A stretch of DNA of 64,000 bases, from positions 2,852,001-2,916,000 of the forward strand of contig NZ_JADBEF010000001.1 in the NCBI RefSeq assembly GCF_014873535.1. The letters run 5' to 3'. Position numbers and translations under genes: made by a program. How positions within the stretch are numbered: the first letter of the stretch is position 1; every line of letters begins with the position of its first letter. The DNA is from Nonomuraea africana (GTDB taxonomy: Bacteria; Actinomycetota; Actinomycetes; Streptosporangiales; Streptosporangiaceae). Below the pieces are notes generated by a model. It did no database searches. It saw only the letters and a list, made by a program, of their open reading frames with translations, and was not told the DNA's origin. Positions 34,361 through 43,818 of the stretch are shown one piece after another.

Positions 34361-35050
34361 ATGAGTGCGGAAGATTCCGGGATGCCTTCGGAGGCGAGCT
34401 TTGCTCGTCTCGCTCTTGCTGAGCACGCCAGCATGCTCGCCGACGCCGCCTATCACCTGATACCAACAACACGAGACCGGGACGCTCGCCAGGGTGAGTA
34501 CGTCGCAGCGGCTGCTCCATTGGTAGCAGCTGCGCGCCGCCTGCTGGAGCTCGCCGTGATGTTTGAGCGCATCAAAGGAACAAGCTGGGAGCAGGTCGGC
34601 ATCGACTTGAGCATCAGTCGCCAAGCCGCTCATGAACGTTTCGGGCAGGCGGAGCGAGACTTCCGCGAACGGTTTCTCCGTGCATGGCTGCAACCGGCAC
34701 GCGCGGACGAGGTGCTGGTCAGCGCGGACCGGCTCACTCACATGGCCGACAGACTGAGAACCTACATCGCATCTCGGCGAGATCCCGACGACCAGTCGGC
34801 CACTATTCAGCTCGAACCAATGAGTGACCTCGAGCGCTCGACATTGATTGCTCGAGCAAGCGCCATGCTGAAGGCCTTGGCAACCGATCAACAGATAAGC
34901 GACAGCGACCGCCATGAGATGGAGCTTGGTTTGTGCCGGAGAAAAATCGAGCTATACGAGGATCTGGCCGCCCAAGACTCGGAGAATACCGAGCTGCGCG
35001 AGGCACTCGCCGGAGCCAGAGCACGCCTTGCGGAGCTGCGGAGCTCATAA
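34361..35050 (+). CDS. Uncharacterised protein with sigma-4-like HTH
   Basis: A 229-residue protein. Residues about 75-100 read GTSWEQVGIDLSISRQAAHE, like a region-4-type helix-turn-helix, followed by FGQAERDFRERFL. The C-terminal third is a charged coiled coil (KIELYEDLAAQDSENTELRE). Similar proteins are common in actinomycetes without a known role. Base composition is less GC-rich than its neighbours and there is no operon partner, which with the adjacent intron and IS debris suggests acquired DNA. Confidence 0.7.
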   Translation: MSAEDSGMPSEASFARLALAEHASMLADAAYHLIPTTRDRDARQGEYVAAAAPLVAAARRLLELAVMFERIKGTSWEQVGIDLSISRQAAHERFGQAERDFRERFLRAWLQPARADEVLVSADRLTHMADRLRTYIASRRDPDDQSATIQLEPMSDLERSTLIARASAMLKALATDQQISDSDRHEMELGLCRRKIELYEDLAAQDSENTELREALAGARARLAELRSS

Positions 35051-35134
35051 CAAATACAAGAATGAAATGTAAGTTGCTTGCCGTTGAGGGCACTGGCAAT
35101 AGCTAGGACCCTCCACGGCGCCGAATCGGCGAAG

Positions 35135-35440
35135 CTAGTACTCGATGCTCACGACGCAGAGAGTGTCGTTGCTGAAGTATATGGTTTGCCTGTCACTGAA
35201 CGGGCGGGCTACGCATGCGGTCGCTGTTTCGTAGGACACCGAGCCGTTCCAGTAGCCGCCGTAAAGTTCGTCGGCACCGCTAATGCCTCTACACCGACCG
35301 TCCCAGTGTTTTCGAAGCAGTTGTACGTGGGGAAGATGGTTCCCGACGTAATCCGCACGGGGCTGGGTCTGAAGCTGCCGCCGCTGGTCGTGCAGCTCGT
35401 GCACCCTTCTCGTCTACAAGGGGCTTGCCGTCGCCGCCGA
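35135..35440 (-). pseudogene. Decayed small secreted-type protein
   Basis: Three frames on the minus strand give protein-like stretches in the right order: SGQLGGDGKPLVDEKG, then GGSFRPSPVRITSGTIFPTY with NCFENTG, then GGYWNGSVSYETATACVARP and a C-terminal SNDTLCVVSIEY with stop at 35135. Cys, Asn, Tyr and Thr content resembles an exported disulfide-containing protein. Two frameshifts would be needed. No family was recognised and no signal peptide is visible. Confidence 0.4.
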
Positions 35441-35448
35441 GCTGGCCG

Positions 35449-36069
35449 CTAACTGAGCAAACCTCGTCGATACCCCTCGCCGACGGCGGCGGCGCGGTCG
35501 CGGACGCCGAGTTTGTCGTAGATGTGCAGCAGGTGGGTCTTGATGCTGGCCTCGCTGATGAAGAGTTTGGCGGCCGCCTGGCGATTGGAGGCGCCGTCAG
35601 CGACGAGGGCGAGGACCTGGAGTTCGCGCTCGGTAAGGGCAGCCTTTACCGGTCGGCGTACCTGGCCCATCAGGCGGCTGGCGACCGAGGGGGACAGGAC
35701 CGGCTCGCCCGCGGCGGCGGCGCGGACGGCACGCAGGAGTTCGTCGGTGGGGGCGTCTTTGAGGAGGTAGCCGGTGGCGCCGGCTTCGATGGCGGGCAGG
35801 ACGTCGGAGTCGCCGTCGAAGGTGGTCAGGACGAGGACCTTGATGCGGGGGTGGGAGTGGCGCAGGGCGGTGATGGCGCTGACACCGTCCATTTCGGGCA
35901 TGCGCAGGTCCATGAGGACGATGTCGACCTCGAGTGCGGCGGCGCGGTCGATGCCTTCGCGGCCGTTGGCGGCTTCGCCGGCGACATCGATGTCGGGTTC
36001 GGCTTCGAAGGCGGCGCGCAGGCCGTCGCGGACGATGGGGTGGTCGTCCACGATGAGGAGGCGGATCAC
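35449..36069 (-). CDS. NarL/LuxR-type response regulator
   Basis: A 206-residue response regulator: receiver with acidic pair D8-D9, phospho-acceptor D54 (VLMDLRMPEMDG) and Lys in YLLKDA, then a LuxR helix-turn-helix (LTERELQVLALVADGASNRQ, AAAKLFISEASIKTHL). It overlaps its histidine kinase by ATGA. It is last in an operon with ABC ATPase, permease and kinase, so it probably regulates that transporter in response to envelope or drug stress. Confidence 0.93.
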   Translation of the reverse strand: MIRLLIVDDHPIVRDGLRAAFEAEPDIDVAGEAANGREGIDRAAALEVDIVLMDLRMPEMDGVSAITALRHSHPRIKVLVLTTFDGDSDVLPAIEAGATGYLLKDAPTDELLRAVRAAAAGEPVLSPSVASRLMGQVRRPVKAALTERELQVLALVADGASNRQAAAKLFISEASIKTHLLHIYDKLGVRDRAAAVGEGYRRGLLS

Positions 36070-37274
36070 CGGGGGTTACCTTGGAGCGCGGGGACGGTGG
36101 CGCTGACGGCGGTGCCCTCGCCGGGCGTGCTCTCGATTTCGAGGGAGCCGCCGACGCCGCGTACGCGTTGTCTCATGCTGCTGAGCCCGAATCCTTTGCC
36201 GTTGGGGTTGTGGATGCCGGCGCCGTCGTCGCGGATGTCGAGGAGGACAACGGCACCGGTGTAGGAGAGGGTGAGGCCGGCGCGGGTGGCGCCCGCGTGT
36301 TTGGCGACGTTGCTGAGGGCTTCCTGAGCGACGCGGAAGAGGGTGACCTCGATGGCGGGGCTGAGGGGGACGCGGTCGCCGGTCACTTCGACGTGGAGGT
36401 CGACTCCGGAGGTCTGAGTCCAGTTGCGGGCCAGGGTGGTCATGGCTTCGGGGAGGTGGGCGTCCTCGAGCTGGTGGGGCTGGAGGGCGGCGACGGAGCG
36501 ACGGGCTTCGGTGAGGCTGTCCTGGGCGAGGTTGAGCGCGAGTTCGAGGTGGGTGTCGGAGTCCTCGACGCGTTGGGCGGCGCGGAGCTGGGTGATGATG
36601 CCGGTGAGGCCTTGGGCGAGGGTGTCGTGGATTTCGCGTGCCATGCGCTGGCGTTCGTCGAGGATGCCGGCCTGGTGGGCTTGGGTGAGGAGCTGGGCGT
36701 GGAGGTCGGCGTTCTCCTCCAGGGCGGTCTGAAGGTCGCTGACTGCTTTCCGGTACTTGCGCTGCCGGTCCTCGATCCTGATGCCGGCGATGTGGCCGCC
36801 GCCGATGGCGACGGTCTGCACGGCGATGATCGCCAGGTGGAAGGCGATGAGCTGGATGGTGGCCTGGGCCCAGTCGAGCGCCGATCCGTACAGGACGAAG
36901 GAGGTGGCGGCGACGGCGGCGAAGGTCCATTTGGAGGGAGCGAAGTGGGCGGCGAGGAAGAAGCCGGAGATGCAGTAGATGATGAAGATGGGGTCGTGGA
37001 AGGTCAGTAGCCCGGCGGTGGCCAGAACGCCGGCGAAGTGAACGGTGACGGCGACCCTGCGTCGGCGCACGGCGGCGGGCAGGAGGGCGTGCGCGCCGAG
37101 AATCCAGGCGAGGGCCAGGGCGGTGAGCGCGAGGGTGCGGGGGATCCCGCCTTCGGGCTGGTCGGGTGAGGCCAGGCTGATGGCCAGGGATGCGGCGAGG
37201 GTGATGTAGGGGACGATCTCGACGACGCGCTCGAAGCGTCGTTCCCAGGTGGAGAGCGGGAAGGGGTCGTTCAT
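36066..37274 (-). CDS. DesK/NarX-type sensor histidine kinase
   Basis: A 402-residue kinase with about five transmembrane helices between residues 20 and 160, a coiled coil (170-205), the HisKA_3 box RMAREIHDTLAQGLTGII with H216, and an HATPase end (ALSNVAKHAGA, DIRDDGAGI, GFGLSSMRQRV). The sensor region is membrane-embedded, with little extracellular sequence, as in intramembrane-sensing kinases linked to ABC exporters. The ATG at 37274 follows GAGGAGGG; an upstream extension exists but overlaps the permease gene. Confidence 0.9.
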   Translation of the reverse strand: MNDPFPLSTWERRFERVVEIVPYITLAASLAISLASPDQPEGGIPRTLALTALALAWILGAHALLPAAVRRRRVAVTVHFAGVLATAGLLTFHDPIFIIYCISGFFLAAHFAPSKWTFAAVAATSFVLYGSALDWAQATIQLIAFHLAIIAVQTVAIGGGHIAGIRIEDRQRKYRKAVSDLQTALEENADLHAQLLTQAHQAGILDERQRMAREIHDTLAQGLTGIITQLRAAQRVEDSDTHLELALNLAQDSLTEARRSVAALQPHQLEDAHLPEAMTTLARNWTQTSGVDLHVEVTGDRVPLSPAIEVTLFRVAQEALSNVAKHAGATRAGLTLSYTGAVVLLDIRDDGAGIHNPNGKGFGLSSMRQRVRGVGGSLEIESTPGEGTAVSATVPALQGNPR

Positions 37275-37309
37275 CCGGGGCGTGCCCTCCTCTCGGGTAC
37301 GGACGGGTT

Positions 37310-39114
37310 TCACCTGGTGGTGGCCGACGAGGACGAGCTTAGGCGCATGGGGATGAGGATGGCGTAGCCGTACATGAGCAGCCCTAGGGCGATCATGAAG
37401 ATGATGGTGGGCCATTGCCAGATCGGCGGGAGATGAAGGGCGAGGAACCACACGCGGTCCTCGATACCGACGATCTTCATGACCATGGGCGCGAGTCCCT
37501 GGGGGAACAGGGGAAGCCAGGCGACGGTGTAGCTGATCGTGACGCCGATGCGGTGCTGGATGGGGAGGTCCACGGTGGTGGGTTTGTCGGCCTGGGGTGC
37601 CGGGCCGTGCTTCATGAGGTTAAGCAGATCGATCCCGTGGTTCTCGAGTCTGCGGTAGGCGATCTTGCCGAGTCCCCAGGCACTGAGGGCGCCGGTCAGC
37701 ACACCGGTGGCGATGCCGGCCCAGGGATGAAGGAGGATGGCGCCGGCGGCGGGCAGGGCGGTGGCGGGGACCGCGACGAGCACGAGCCAGGCGAGGCTGG
37801 TTTCGGCGGTTTCGTCGGCGCCGGTGCTGAGCGGGTTGCCGCCGCGCTTGTGGGGATCGGTGCCGGGGACGAGAGAGGTGACGGCGAGCAGGACGATGAC
37901 CCCGGCGCCGCCGCCGAGGAGGGAGGGAAGCAGGGCGAGTACCCATGGCCAGGCCCAGGTCTGGCCGCTGGCGAGGGTGCCTGCCAGGGAGAGGACGACG
38001 GCGGCTGGGCCGACGATGAGGAGCCAGGCCAGTTGGCGTCCGCGGACGTCGGCGCGTTCCGCACCGGGGGTCATGAGGGTGAGCCACAGGGCGGTCCCGT
38101 CGGCGCCGTAGAGGTTGGCCGAGGACGCGGCGGCCATCACGATCGCGATGAGTCCCGTGAAGGGGACCATGATCCAGGCGTCGATGGTGACAAGCAGGAG
38201 GGGGGTGACGATGGCGTAGGAGAAGGCGGTGGCGAGGAGTTGGATGCGGACGAGGTCGCGCCACCAGGCGCGCAGTTCCTTGGCGGCGGCGATTCGGGCA
38301 CCGCTGGTGGCGGGGAAAGGGCGGGGCGTGCCGCGGCGGGGCGGCACACCGCCGCGTGCGGCCGAGACGACGCGCCGCGACAGCAGGCCGGCCCAGGCGG
38401 CCAGGAGGAGGGCGATCACGCCGGCGCTGGCGACGAGGATGGCGAGGGCGAGGGGCCAGGGGGCTTCGACGGCGGCCACGCCCCATCCGGAGGGCAGGAC
38501 ACGGACGAGGACCTGGGACCAGGAGGCGGTGTCGGTGCCGCCCAGAGCTACGACGGGTGCCCAGCCGTTGCTGCACAGGGCGATGGCGGTGCCAGTCACG
38601 ATGCCGACGGCGGCCGCGGTGGCGCGGGATCGGACGAACAGCCCGATGAGCGCCACGATGACGCGGGAGATCATCACCAGGGTGATGAGCGTGGTGACGG
38701 CTGCTGCCAGGCCGATGAGCACTCCGGCCGGGCCGAAGCGCCAGCCGTACACGGGCAGGGACAGTAGGGCGATGAGATTGACCGCGGGTGCGGGGCCTGC
38801 GAAAGCTCCGGCGAGCAGTGCCGCCGCGATCCGGCCTGGCGTGGCCGGGAGCATGGAGAAGTACTCGGGGCGGAGGGCCTCACTGCCGCCCCCGATGAAG
38901 ATGGGGCCGAAGATCCAGCCGGAGAGCCACACGGCCAGGGTGAGGGGCAGGTAGGCGGGCCACAGGACGGCGACGGCGATCGTTCCGAAGGCCAGGATCA
39001 GCCCGAGCGAGACGCCGATGGAGAGGTTGGAGGCGTTGTCGCCGCGCAGGGAGTTGCGCATGAGTGCCAGCCGCATGCGGATCATGTGCCGTGCCAAGGC
39101 GGCCGGGCCGGGGG

Positions 39115-39130
<16 letters not shown>
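37310..39130 (-). CDS. ABC transporter permease, large (606 aa)
   Basis: A 606-residue membrane protein with about 14 hydrophobic segments and a basic central loop (RRVVSAARGGVPPRRGTPRP) near residue 270. The large single-chain permease next to one ATPase is typical of ABC-2-like exporters of unknown substrate. The start overlaps the ATPase stop by 16 bp, so they are coupled. The order ATPase - permease - kinase - regulator repeats at 46709-43174 with a much smaller permease. Confidence 0.85.
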
Positions 39131-39882
<752 letters not shown>

Positions 39883-39946
39883 GCCTTGAGAATCGCGCGG
39901 GGGCGGGGGTGGCGGATCGTCCGGCCGGGGAGCGGGATGGTGGATT

Positions 39947-39974
39947 CCGGCATCAACCGATCGGTTGATGCCGG
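39947..39974. promoter_or_regulatory. 28-bp perfect palindrome upstream of the ABC/two-component operon
   Basis: Each half is CCGGCATCAACCGA followed by its exact reverse complement, with no spacer. It lies 65 bp before the ATPase start codon. A response regulator dimer or other repressor could bind. No similar palindrome was seen ahead of the second quartet. Confidence 0.65.
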
Positions 39975-40138
39975 GAGGGGGCGGCTGGTCCGTGTTGCGG
40001 GTCCCAGCGTCACTGTCCACCAGTGCATGTTCGGCTGGCTCGACCAGACGCTGAACAGGCGCAGCTCCGCCTCAAGCCGAGGGCGCCTCGCCAGCTTTCG
40101 GCGAGGGCTGACTCACGCGCAACCCCACCCACCGGAAC

Positions 40139-40174
40139 CGAAGTGCCGACTTGCCAATCGGTGTCGGCACTTCG
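40139..40174. repeat. Hairpin repeat 1
   Basis: CGAAGTGCCGAC and GTCGGCACTTCG form a perfect 12-bp stem with a 12-base loop. The stem core AAGTGCCG recurs in repeat 2. Confidence 0.6.
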
Positions 40175-40231
40175 CGGCTTCTTGGGACACCGCGCGGCGT
40201 GTATGGCCAGGATGGGAATCGATTCGGGGAA

Positions 40232-40267
40232 GGAAAGTGCCGCTTCCACGTGTTCTCGGCACTTTCC
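40232..40267. repeat. Hairpin repeat 2
   Basis: GGAAAGTGCCG and CGGCACTTTCC form a perfect 11-bp stem with a 14-base loop, 93 bp downstream of repeat 1 and sharing the AAGTGCCG core. Confidence 0.6.
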
Positions 40268-40337
40268 ACGTACGCATGCCCGCGGCGGCCAGCAGGCCGC
40301 CGTCCTCTTCTGAGCGTAGAAGAGAGACCTGAACCCC

Positions 40338-40503
40338 GTGGCGCGCACCCTGGATGAAGACGAGCTGATCGAGCATTGGCTGCTGATCGGCAAGGAGCCG
40401 GACCTGCTGACCGGCCGGCTCCGCGATTGCTACGGGCACCCCGTTCGGGAGAAGGACACTGGCCAGGCGGCTCGGTGGCGTCCGCAAGACGGAGAAAAAA
40501 CAT
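40338..40503 (+). pseudogene. Possible Tn3-family transposase N-terminal stub
   Basis: From GTG 40338 about 20 codons (ARTLDEDELIEHWLLIGKEP) resemble the first residues of another Tn3 transposase lineage. The next 30 codons are unrecognisable, and the frame closes at TGA 40501-40503. Too short to be certain. Confidence 0.4.
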
Positions 40504-40597
40504 GACATAAGGTGTCGGGTTTTAGGGCGATCATGGTTTCACTGGTCGGCGTCGACGGTGGACGCGGGCGGATAGATACGGATAGATAAGGACCTCA

Positions 40598-41128
40598 ATG
40601 CGCGAAACGCCAGAAGAGCTCAAGGAGCTGCAGGCCCTCCTCGACGCCTCCCTGTCCCGCTCCACCTCGCACCTCCGCTCGATCATCAGCACCGAGAGCA
40701 CACTGACCGCGGAGCAGCTCACCCAGGTCCTGACCGGCATGTGCACGCTCGCGCTGTCCACCGTGACAGCGAAGGGCGAACCGCGGATCAGCGGCGTGGA
40801 CGGGCACTTCCTGCACGGAAAGTGGCACTTCGGCACGGCGCTCACCGCCGCCAAGGCCCGCCACCTCGCCGCTCGTCCCGCCGTCAGCGCCGCGCACATG
40901 CGCGGCGAGGACCTGGGCGTGTTCACGCACGGCACGGTGGAGATCCTCAACCCCCAAGACGGCGAGCCGGCCGCGGACTGGCCGGACCTGCGCGCGTACT
41001 TCAAGGACTTCTACGGCGACGACTTCTTCGACTGGGACAACGACGTGGTCTACTACCGGCTGCATCCGCACTGGATGAGCGTCTACGCCCCCGACATCGC
41101 AAAGCTCACTGCGGCGTCCCGGTCCTGA
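40598..41128 (+). CDS. PNPOx-like family protein
   Basis: A 176-residue protein with an N-terminal helix (ELKELQALLDASLSRST) and a split-barrel core: CTLALSTVTAKGEPRISGVD, LHGKWHFGTALTAAKARHLA and RPAVSAAHMRG. This matches pyridoxamine-5'-phosphate-oxidase-like proteins. Cofactor and substrate are unknown. Its last codons run into a remnant of a different gene (sigma factor tail). Confidence 0.8.
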   Translation: MRETPEELKELQALLDASLSRSTSHLRSIISTESTLTAEQLTQVLTGMCTLALSTVTAKGEPRISGVDGHFLHGKWHFGTALTAAKARHLAARPAVSAAHMRGEDLGVFTHGTVEILNPQDGEPAADWPDLRAYFKDFYGDDFFDWDNDVVYYRLHPHWMSVYAPDIAKLTAASRS

Positions 41129-41247
41129 TCCGCAGCACGGGCCGCATCGGGACCGGCGCCACCGCCCACGAGAAGATCGTCGCAATCGACATCCTGTCCG
41201 ACTCCGAGCGGCCGGCCCGCCTCGACCTCACCGGCCTGACGGCCTGA
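41116..41247 (+). pseudogene. SigJ-type sigma factor, C-terminal remnant
   Basis: The frame reads HEKIVAIDILSDSERPARLD followed by LTGLTA and stop. The motif I-(V)-x-IDIL-x-(D)-x-ER-x-ARLDL is the end of the SnoaL-like domain of SigJ/ECF41-type sigma factors. Nothing else of the sigma factor remains. The relic abuts the PNPOx gene in a different frame. Confidence 0.65.
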
Positions 41248-41283
41248 TTCCGGCCCGCCGGTCACCTGTCCGGCGTCGGAGAG

Positions 41284-41922
41284 TCAGGTGGGCGTGGCGC
41301 AGGCCTCGCAGGTGGGCGCGCCGGCGAGACCGTGGTGCAGCAGGGCGGTGAGCGTGTCGACGATCTCCTCGTCCGAGATCTCGGGCCGGTGCTCGCCCGC
41401 CGTCAGCACGGCGTAGCCGAGCAGGGAGATCATCGCGCCCATCGCGGCGGCGACCAGCTCGGGCGGGCCGGGCAGGACCCGTCCCTGCTCACGCATGTGC
41501 TCCAGGTGGTCGCGCAGCGGGCCGGTCTCGGCGGTGAGGCTCTCCCACACCCGGCCCGACGCGGGCGGGCCCGCCATCATCGACTGGAACAGCGCCGCCA
41601 CCACCGGCAGATGGTCGCGGAAGACGCCCCACGAGACGGCCAGGTGCGCACGGAGCTGGTCGCGGTCGGCCAGGTCGTGGTCTCTCTCGTGCGCCCCTGC
41701 GTCGAGATCCGTGTCGGCCTGCGCCTCCATGTCGCGCAGCAAGGACTGGAGGAGGTCGTCCTTGTCGGTGAAGTGGTCGTAGAAGGAACCGGTCGCCCGG
41801 CCCGCCGCCCGCGTGATGTCGGTGATCTTCGTGTTCGGGAAGCCGCGCTCCACGAACAGCCGCCGCGCCGCCTCCTTGAGCGCCGCCTCGGTGCCCGCCG
41901 CCTTCTCCTTGCGCACTCCCAC
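41284..41922 (-). CDS. TetR family regulator
   Basis: A 212-residue TetR protein: HTH at about 25-55 ([20 protein letters not shown]) after [11 protein letters not shown], then a helical ligand domain. It is divergent from the FAD monooxygenase at 42019 across 96 bp with two 15-bp direct repeats containing TTCAC(C/T)GAATC. It probably controls both genes. Confidence 0.9.
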   Translation of the reverse strand: MGVRKEKAAGTEAALKEAARRLFVERGFPNTKITDITRAAGRATGSFYDHFTDKDDLLQSLLRDMEAQADTDLDAGAHERDHDLADRDQLRAHLAVSWGVFRDHLPVVAALFQSMMAGPPASGRVWESLTAETGPLRDHLEHMREQGRVLPGPPELVAAAMGAMISLLGYAVLTAGEHRPEISDEEIVDTLTALLHHGLAGAPTCEACATPT

Positions 41923-41975
41923 CGCTTCCCCTCCGCTTGACGCGCGTCGTCGCCGCTCAGCATACTGAGTGCACT

Positions 41976-42001
41976 TTCACCGAATCGAAATTCACTGAAT
42001 C
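41976..42001. promoter_or_regulatory. Direct repeats in the TetR/monooxygenase intergenic region
   Basis: TTCACCGAATC (41976) and TTCACTGAATC (41991) are 15 bp apart, followed by TTCAGGAG at 42006. TTCACTGAA is itself palindromic. AGTGCACT, a palindrome, lies just upstream. These are candidate operators. Confidence 0.45.
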
Positions 42002-42018
42002 TAAGTTCAGGAGTGTGA

Positions 42019-43137
42019 GTGGACGTCATCGGCGGCGGCGTGGCGGGAGCCGCGACCGCCATCGCGCTGCGCGGGATCGGTGCGGAGGTCACCGTCCACG
42101 AGGCGCATGCCGACCCGGCGGGGCAGGTGGGCTCGTTCCTGAGCCTGGCCGCCAACGGCCTGCGCGGCCTGCGCGCGCTCGGCTGCCTGGAGCAGGTGCA
42201 GGAGGCCGGCTTCGCCGTACCTGATCAGCGGATGTGGGCCGCCTCCGGCAGGCTCCTCGGCGAGGTGCCGCGCGGACGGCAGGCCGGCGACCCCCTGCTC
42301 AGCACGACGCTGATGCGCGGACGGCTGGTCGAGACGCTGCGCGAGCACGCGCGGCGGCGCGGTGCGCGGATCGTCACGGGCCGGCGGCTGACCGGGGCCG
42401 TCCCCGACGGCGACGGCGTCGTGGCGCGCTTCGCCGACGGCTCGACCGCCCGTGCCGACCTGCTCGTGGGCGCCGACGGCCTGTGGTCGGCCACCAGGAC
42501 CGCCCTCGACCCGCTCGCCCCCTCCCCCGCCTACGCCGGGCTCTACAGCGTCTCCGGAATCGCCGAGGGCGTGGCCGCCAGGCCTGGCACGTTCAACATG
42601 GTCTTCGCCCGCAACGGCGCCTTCCTGCACATCGGCGCGCCCGACGGCACCGTGTGGTGGTCGGCACAGGTCGCCGAAGCCCGGCGGCCCGAACTCGAGG
42701 GCGTGAGCGACGAACAGTGGCCGGCCCGCCTCGCCGCGCTCTACCAGGCCGAACCGCAGCCGAGCGCGATCATCCAGGCGACCACCGTGCTGCACCGCCC
42801 GACCCTCATGCACACGCTGGCCGAGGTCCCCACCTGGCACGGCGGCAGGATCGTGCTCGTCGGCGACGCCGCCCACCCGGTCGGCGCGGGGCAGGGCGCC
42901 TCCATGGCCGTCGAGGATGCCGTCGTCCTCGCCCAGTCGGTGGCAGGGGCCGCCACCGTCGAGGACGGCCTGGCCGGATACGACCGGCTGCGCAGGGCGA
43001 GAGTCGGCAAGATGGCCAGGTCGGCCGCGGCCAACCGCGACGCCAAGACGACGGGCCCGCTCCGGCGCCGCCTCAACGACCTGATCATGCCCATCGTCTT
43101 CAGGCACTTCTACGACCGGGCCACCGCCTGGCTCTAG
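42019..43137 (+). CDS. FAD-dependent monooxygenase (PHBH-fold)
   Basis: A 372-residue flavoprotein: N-terminal GGGVAGAATAIAL (FAD-binding GxGxxG-type), the DG motif LLVGADGLWSATR near 155, and GDAAHPVGAGQGASMAVEDA near 288 (second FAD motif). This is the aromatic-ring hydroxylase fold that uses NAD(P)H and O2. The GTG start at 42019 follows AGGAG by 5 bp. The regulator is the divergent TetR. The FAD motif begins only 4 residues from the start, so the N-terminus is short. Confidence 0.9.
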   Translation: MDVIGGGVAGAATAIALRGIGAEVTVHEAHADPAGQVGSFLSLAANGLRGLRALGCLEQVQEAGFAVPDQRMWAASGRLLGEVPRGRQAGDPLLSTTLMRGRLVETLREHARRRGARIVTGRRLTGAVPDGDGVVARFADGSTARADLLVGADGLWSATRTALDPLAPSPAYAGLYSVSGIAEGVAARPGTFNMVFARNGAFLHIGAPDGTVWWSAQVAEARRPELEGVSDEQWPARLAALYQAEPQPSAIIQATTVLHRPTLMHTLAEVPTWHGGRIVLVGDAAHPVGAGQGASMAVEDAVVLAQSVAGAATVEDGLAGYDRLRRARVGKMARSAAANRDAKTTGPLRRRLNDLIMPIVFRHFYDRATAWL

Positions 43138-43151
43138 ACCCACGACCTGGG

Positions 43152-43170
43152 CGGCCTGCCCGGCAGGCCG
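43152..43170. terminator. Bidirectional terminator
   Basis: CGGCCTGCC-C-GGCAGGCCG, a perfect 9-bp stem, sits midway in the 36-bp gap between the convergent FAD monooxygenase and response regulator genes. Confidence 0.6.
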
Positions 43171-43173
43171 TGA

Positions 43174-43818
43174 TCAGCCGTCGAGGTAGCGCAGGATCGC
43201 CAGCACCCTGCGGCTGTAACCGGGGTCGCGGGGCAGGTCGAGCTTGTCCATGATCGCGTTGACGTGCTTCTCCACGGTGCTCAGCGACACGTGCAGCCGC
43301 GCGGCGATCGCGGCGTTGACGAATCCCTGCGCGAGGTGGCGCAGCACCTCCGTCTCGCGCGGGCTGAGCCTACTGAGCGGATCGGCGTGGGTGGTGCGGG
43401 CCAGCAGCTGCCTGACCACCTCGGGGTCGAAGACCGTGCCGCCCGCCCGCACCCGCTCGAGGGAGTCGAGGAAGTCGGCCACCTCGGAGACCCTGTCCTT
43501 GAGCAGGTAGCCCAGCCCCTCGGTGGGGCCGGCCAGGAGCGTTGCCGCGTAGGTCTTCTCCACGTACTGCGACAGCACGAGCACGCCGACGCCGGGCCGG
43601 CGCTCGCGAATCTCCAGCGCCGCCCGCAGCCCTTCGTCGGTGTGCGTCGGCGGCATGCGCACGTCGACCACCGCCACGTCGGGCCGGTGCCGGTCGACCG
43701 CGTCGAGCAGCGCCGCCGCGTCGCCCACGGCGGCGACGACCTCGTGCCCCGCGTCGTCGAGCAGGCGGCTCAGTCCTTCGCGCAGCAGCACGGAGTCGTC
43801 GGCCAGGATCAGCCGCAC
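43174..43818 (-). CDS. NarL/LuxR-type response regulator
   Basis: A 214-residue response regulator: D7-D8, phospho-acceptor D52 (VAVVDVRMPP), GYLLKDRV, and HTH (LSPRETEVLRHLAQGFVNAA, IAARLHVSLSTVEKHV). The receiver has a TEGLRAAL insertion typical of this subgroup. It overlaps its kinase by 10 bp and is the last gene of the second ABC / two-component quartet. Confidence 0.93.
   Translation of the reverse strand: MRLILADDSVLLREGLSRLLDDAGHEVVAAVGDAAALLDAVDRHRPDVAVVDVRMPPTHTDEGLRAALEIRERRPGVGVLVLSQYVEKTYAATLLAGPTEGLGYLLKDRVSEVADFLDSLERVRAGGTVFDPEVVRQLLARTTHADPLSRLSPRETEVLRHLAQGFVNAAIAARLHVSLSTVEKHVNAIMDKLDLPRDPGYSRRVLAILRYLDG

Noticed and set aside
35424..38767. Large plus-strand frames opposite the two-component and permease genes
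   Set aside because: They are rich in Gly/Asp/Val from GC-biased antisense codons and have no domains; the minus-strand genes are clear.
41940..42018. A possible tRNA or riboswitch in the TetR/FAD intergenic region
   Set aside because: The repeats are better explained as operators; no cloverleaf or riboswitch consensus.
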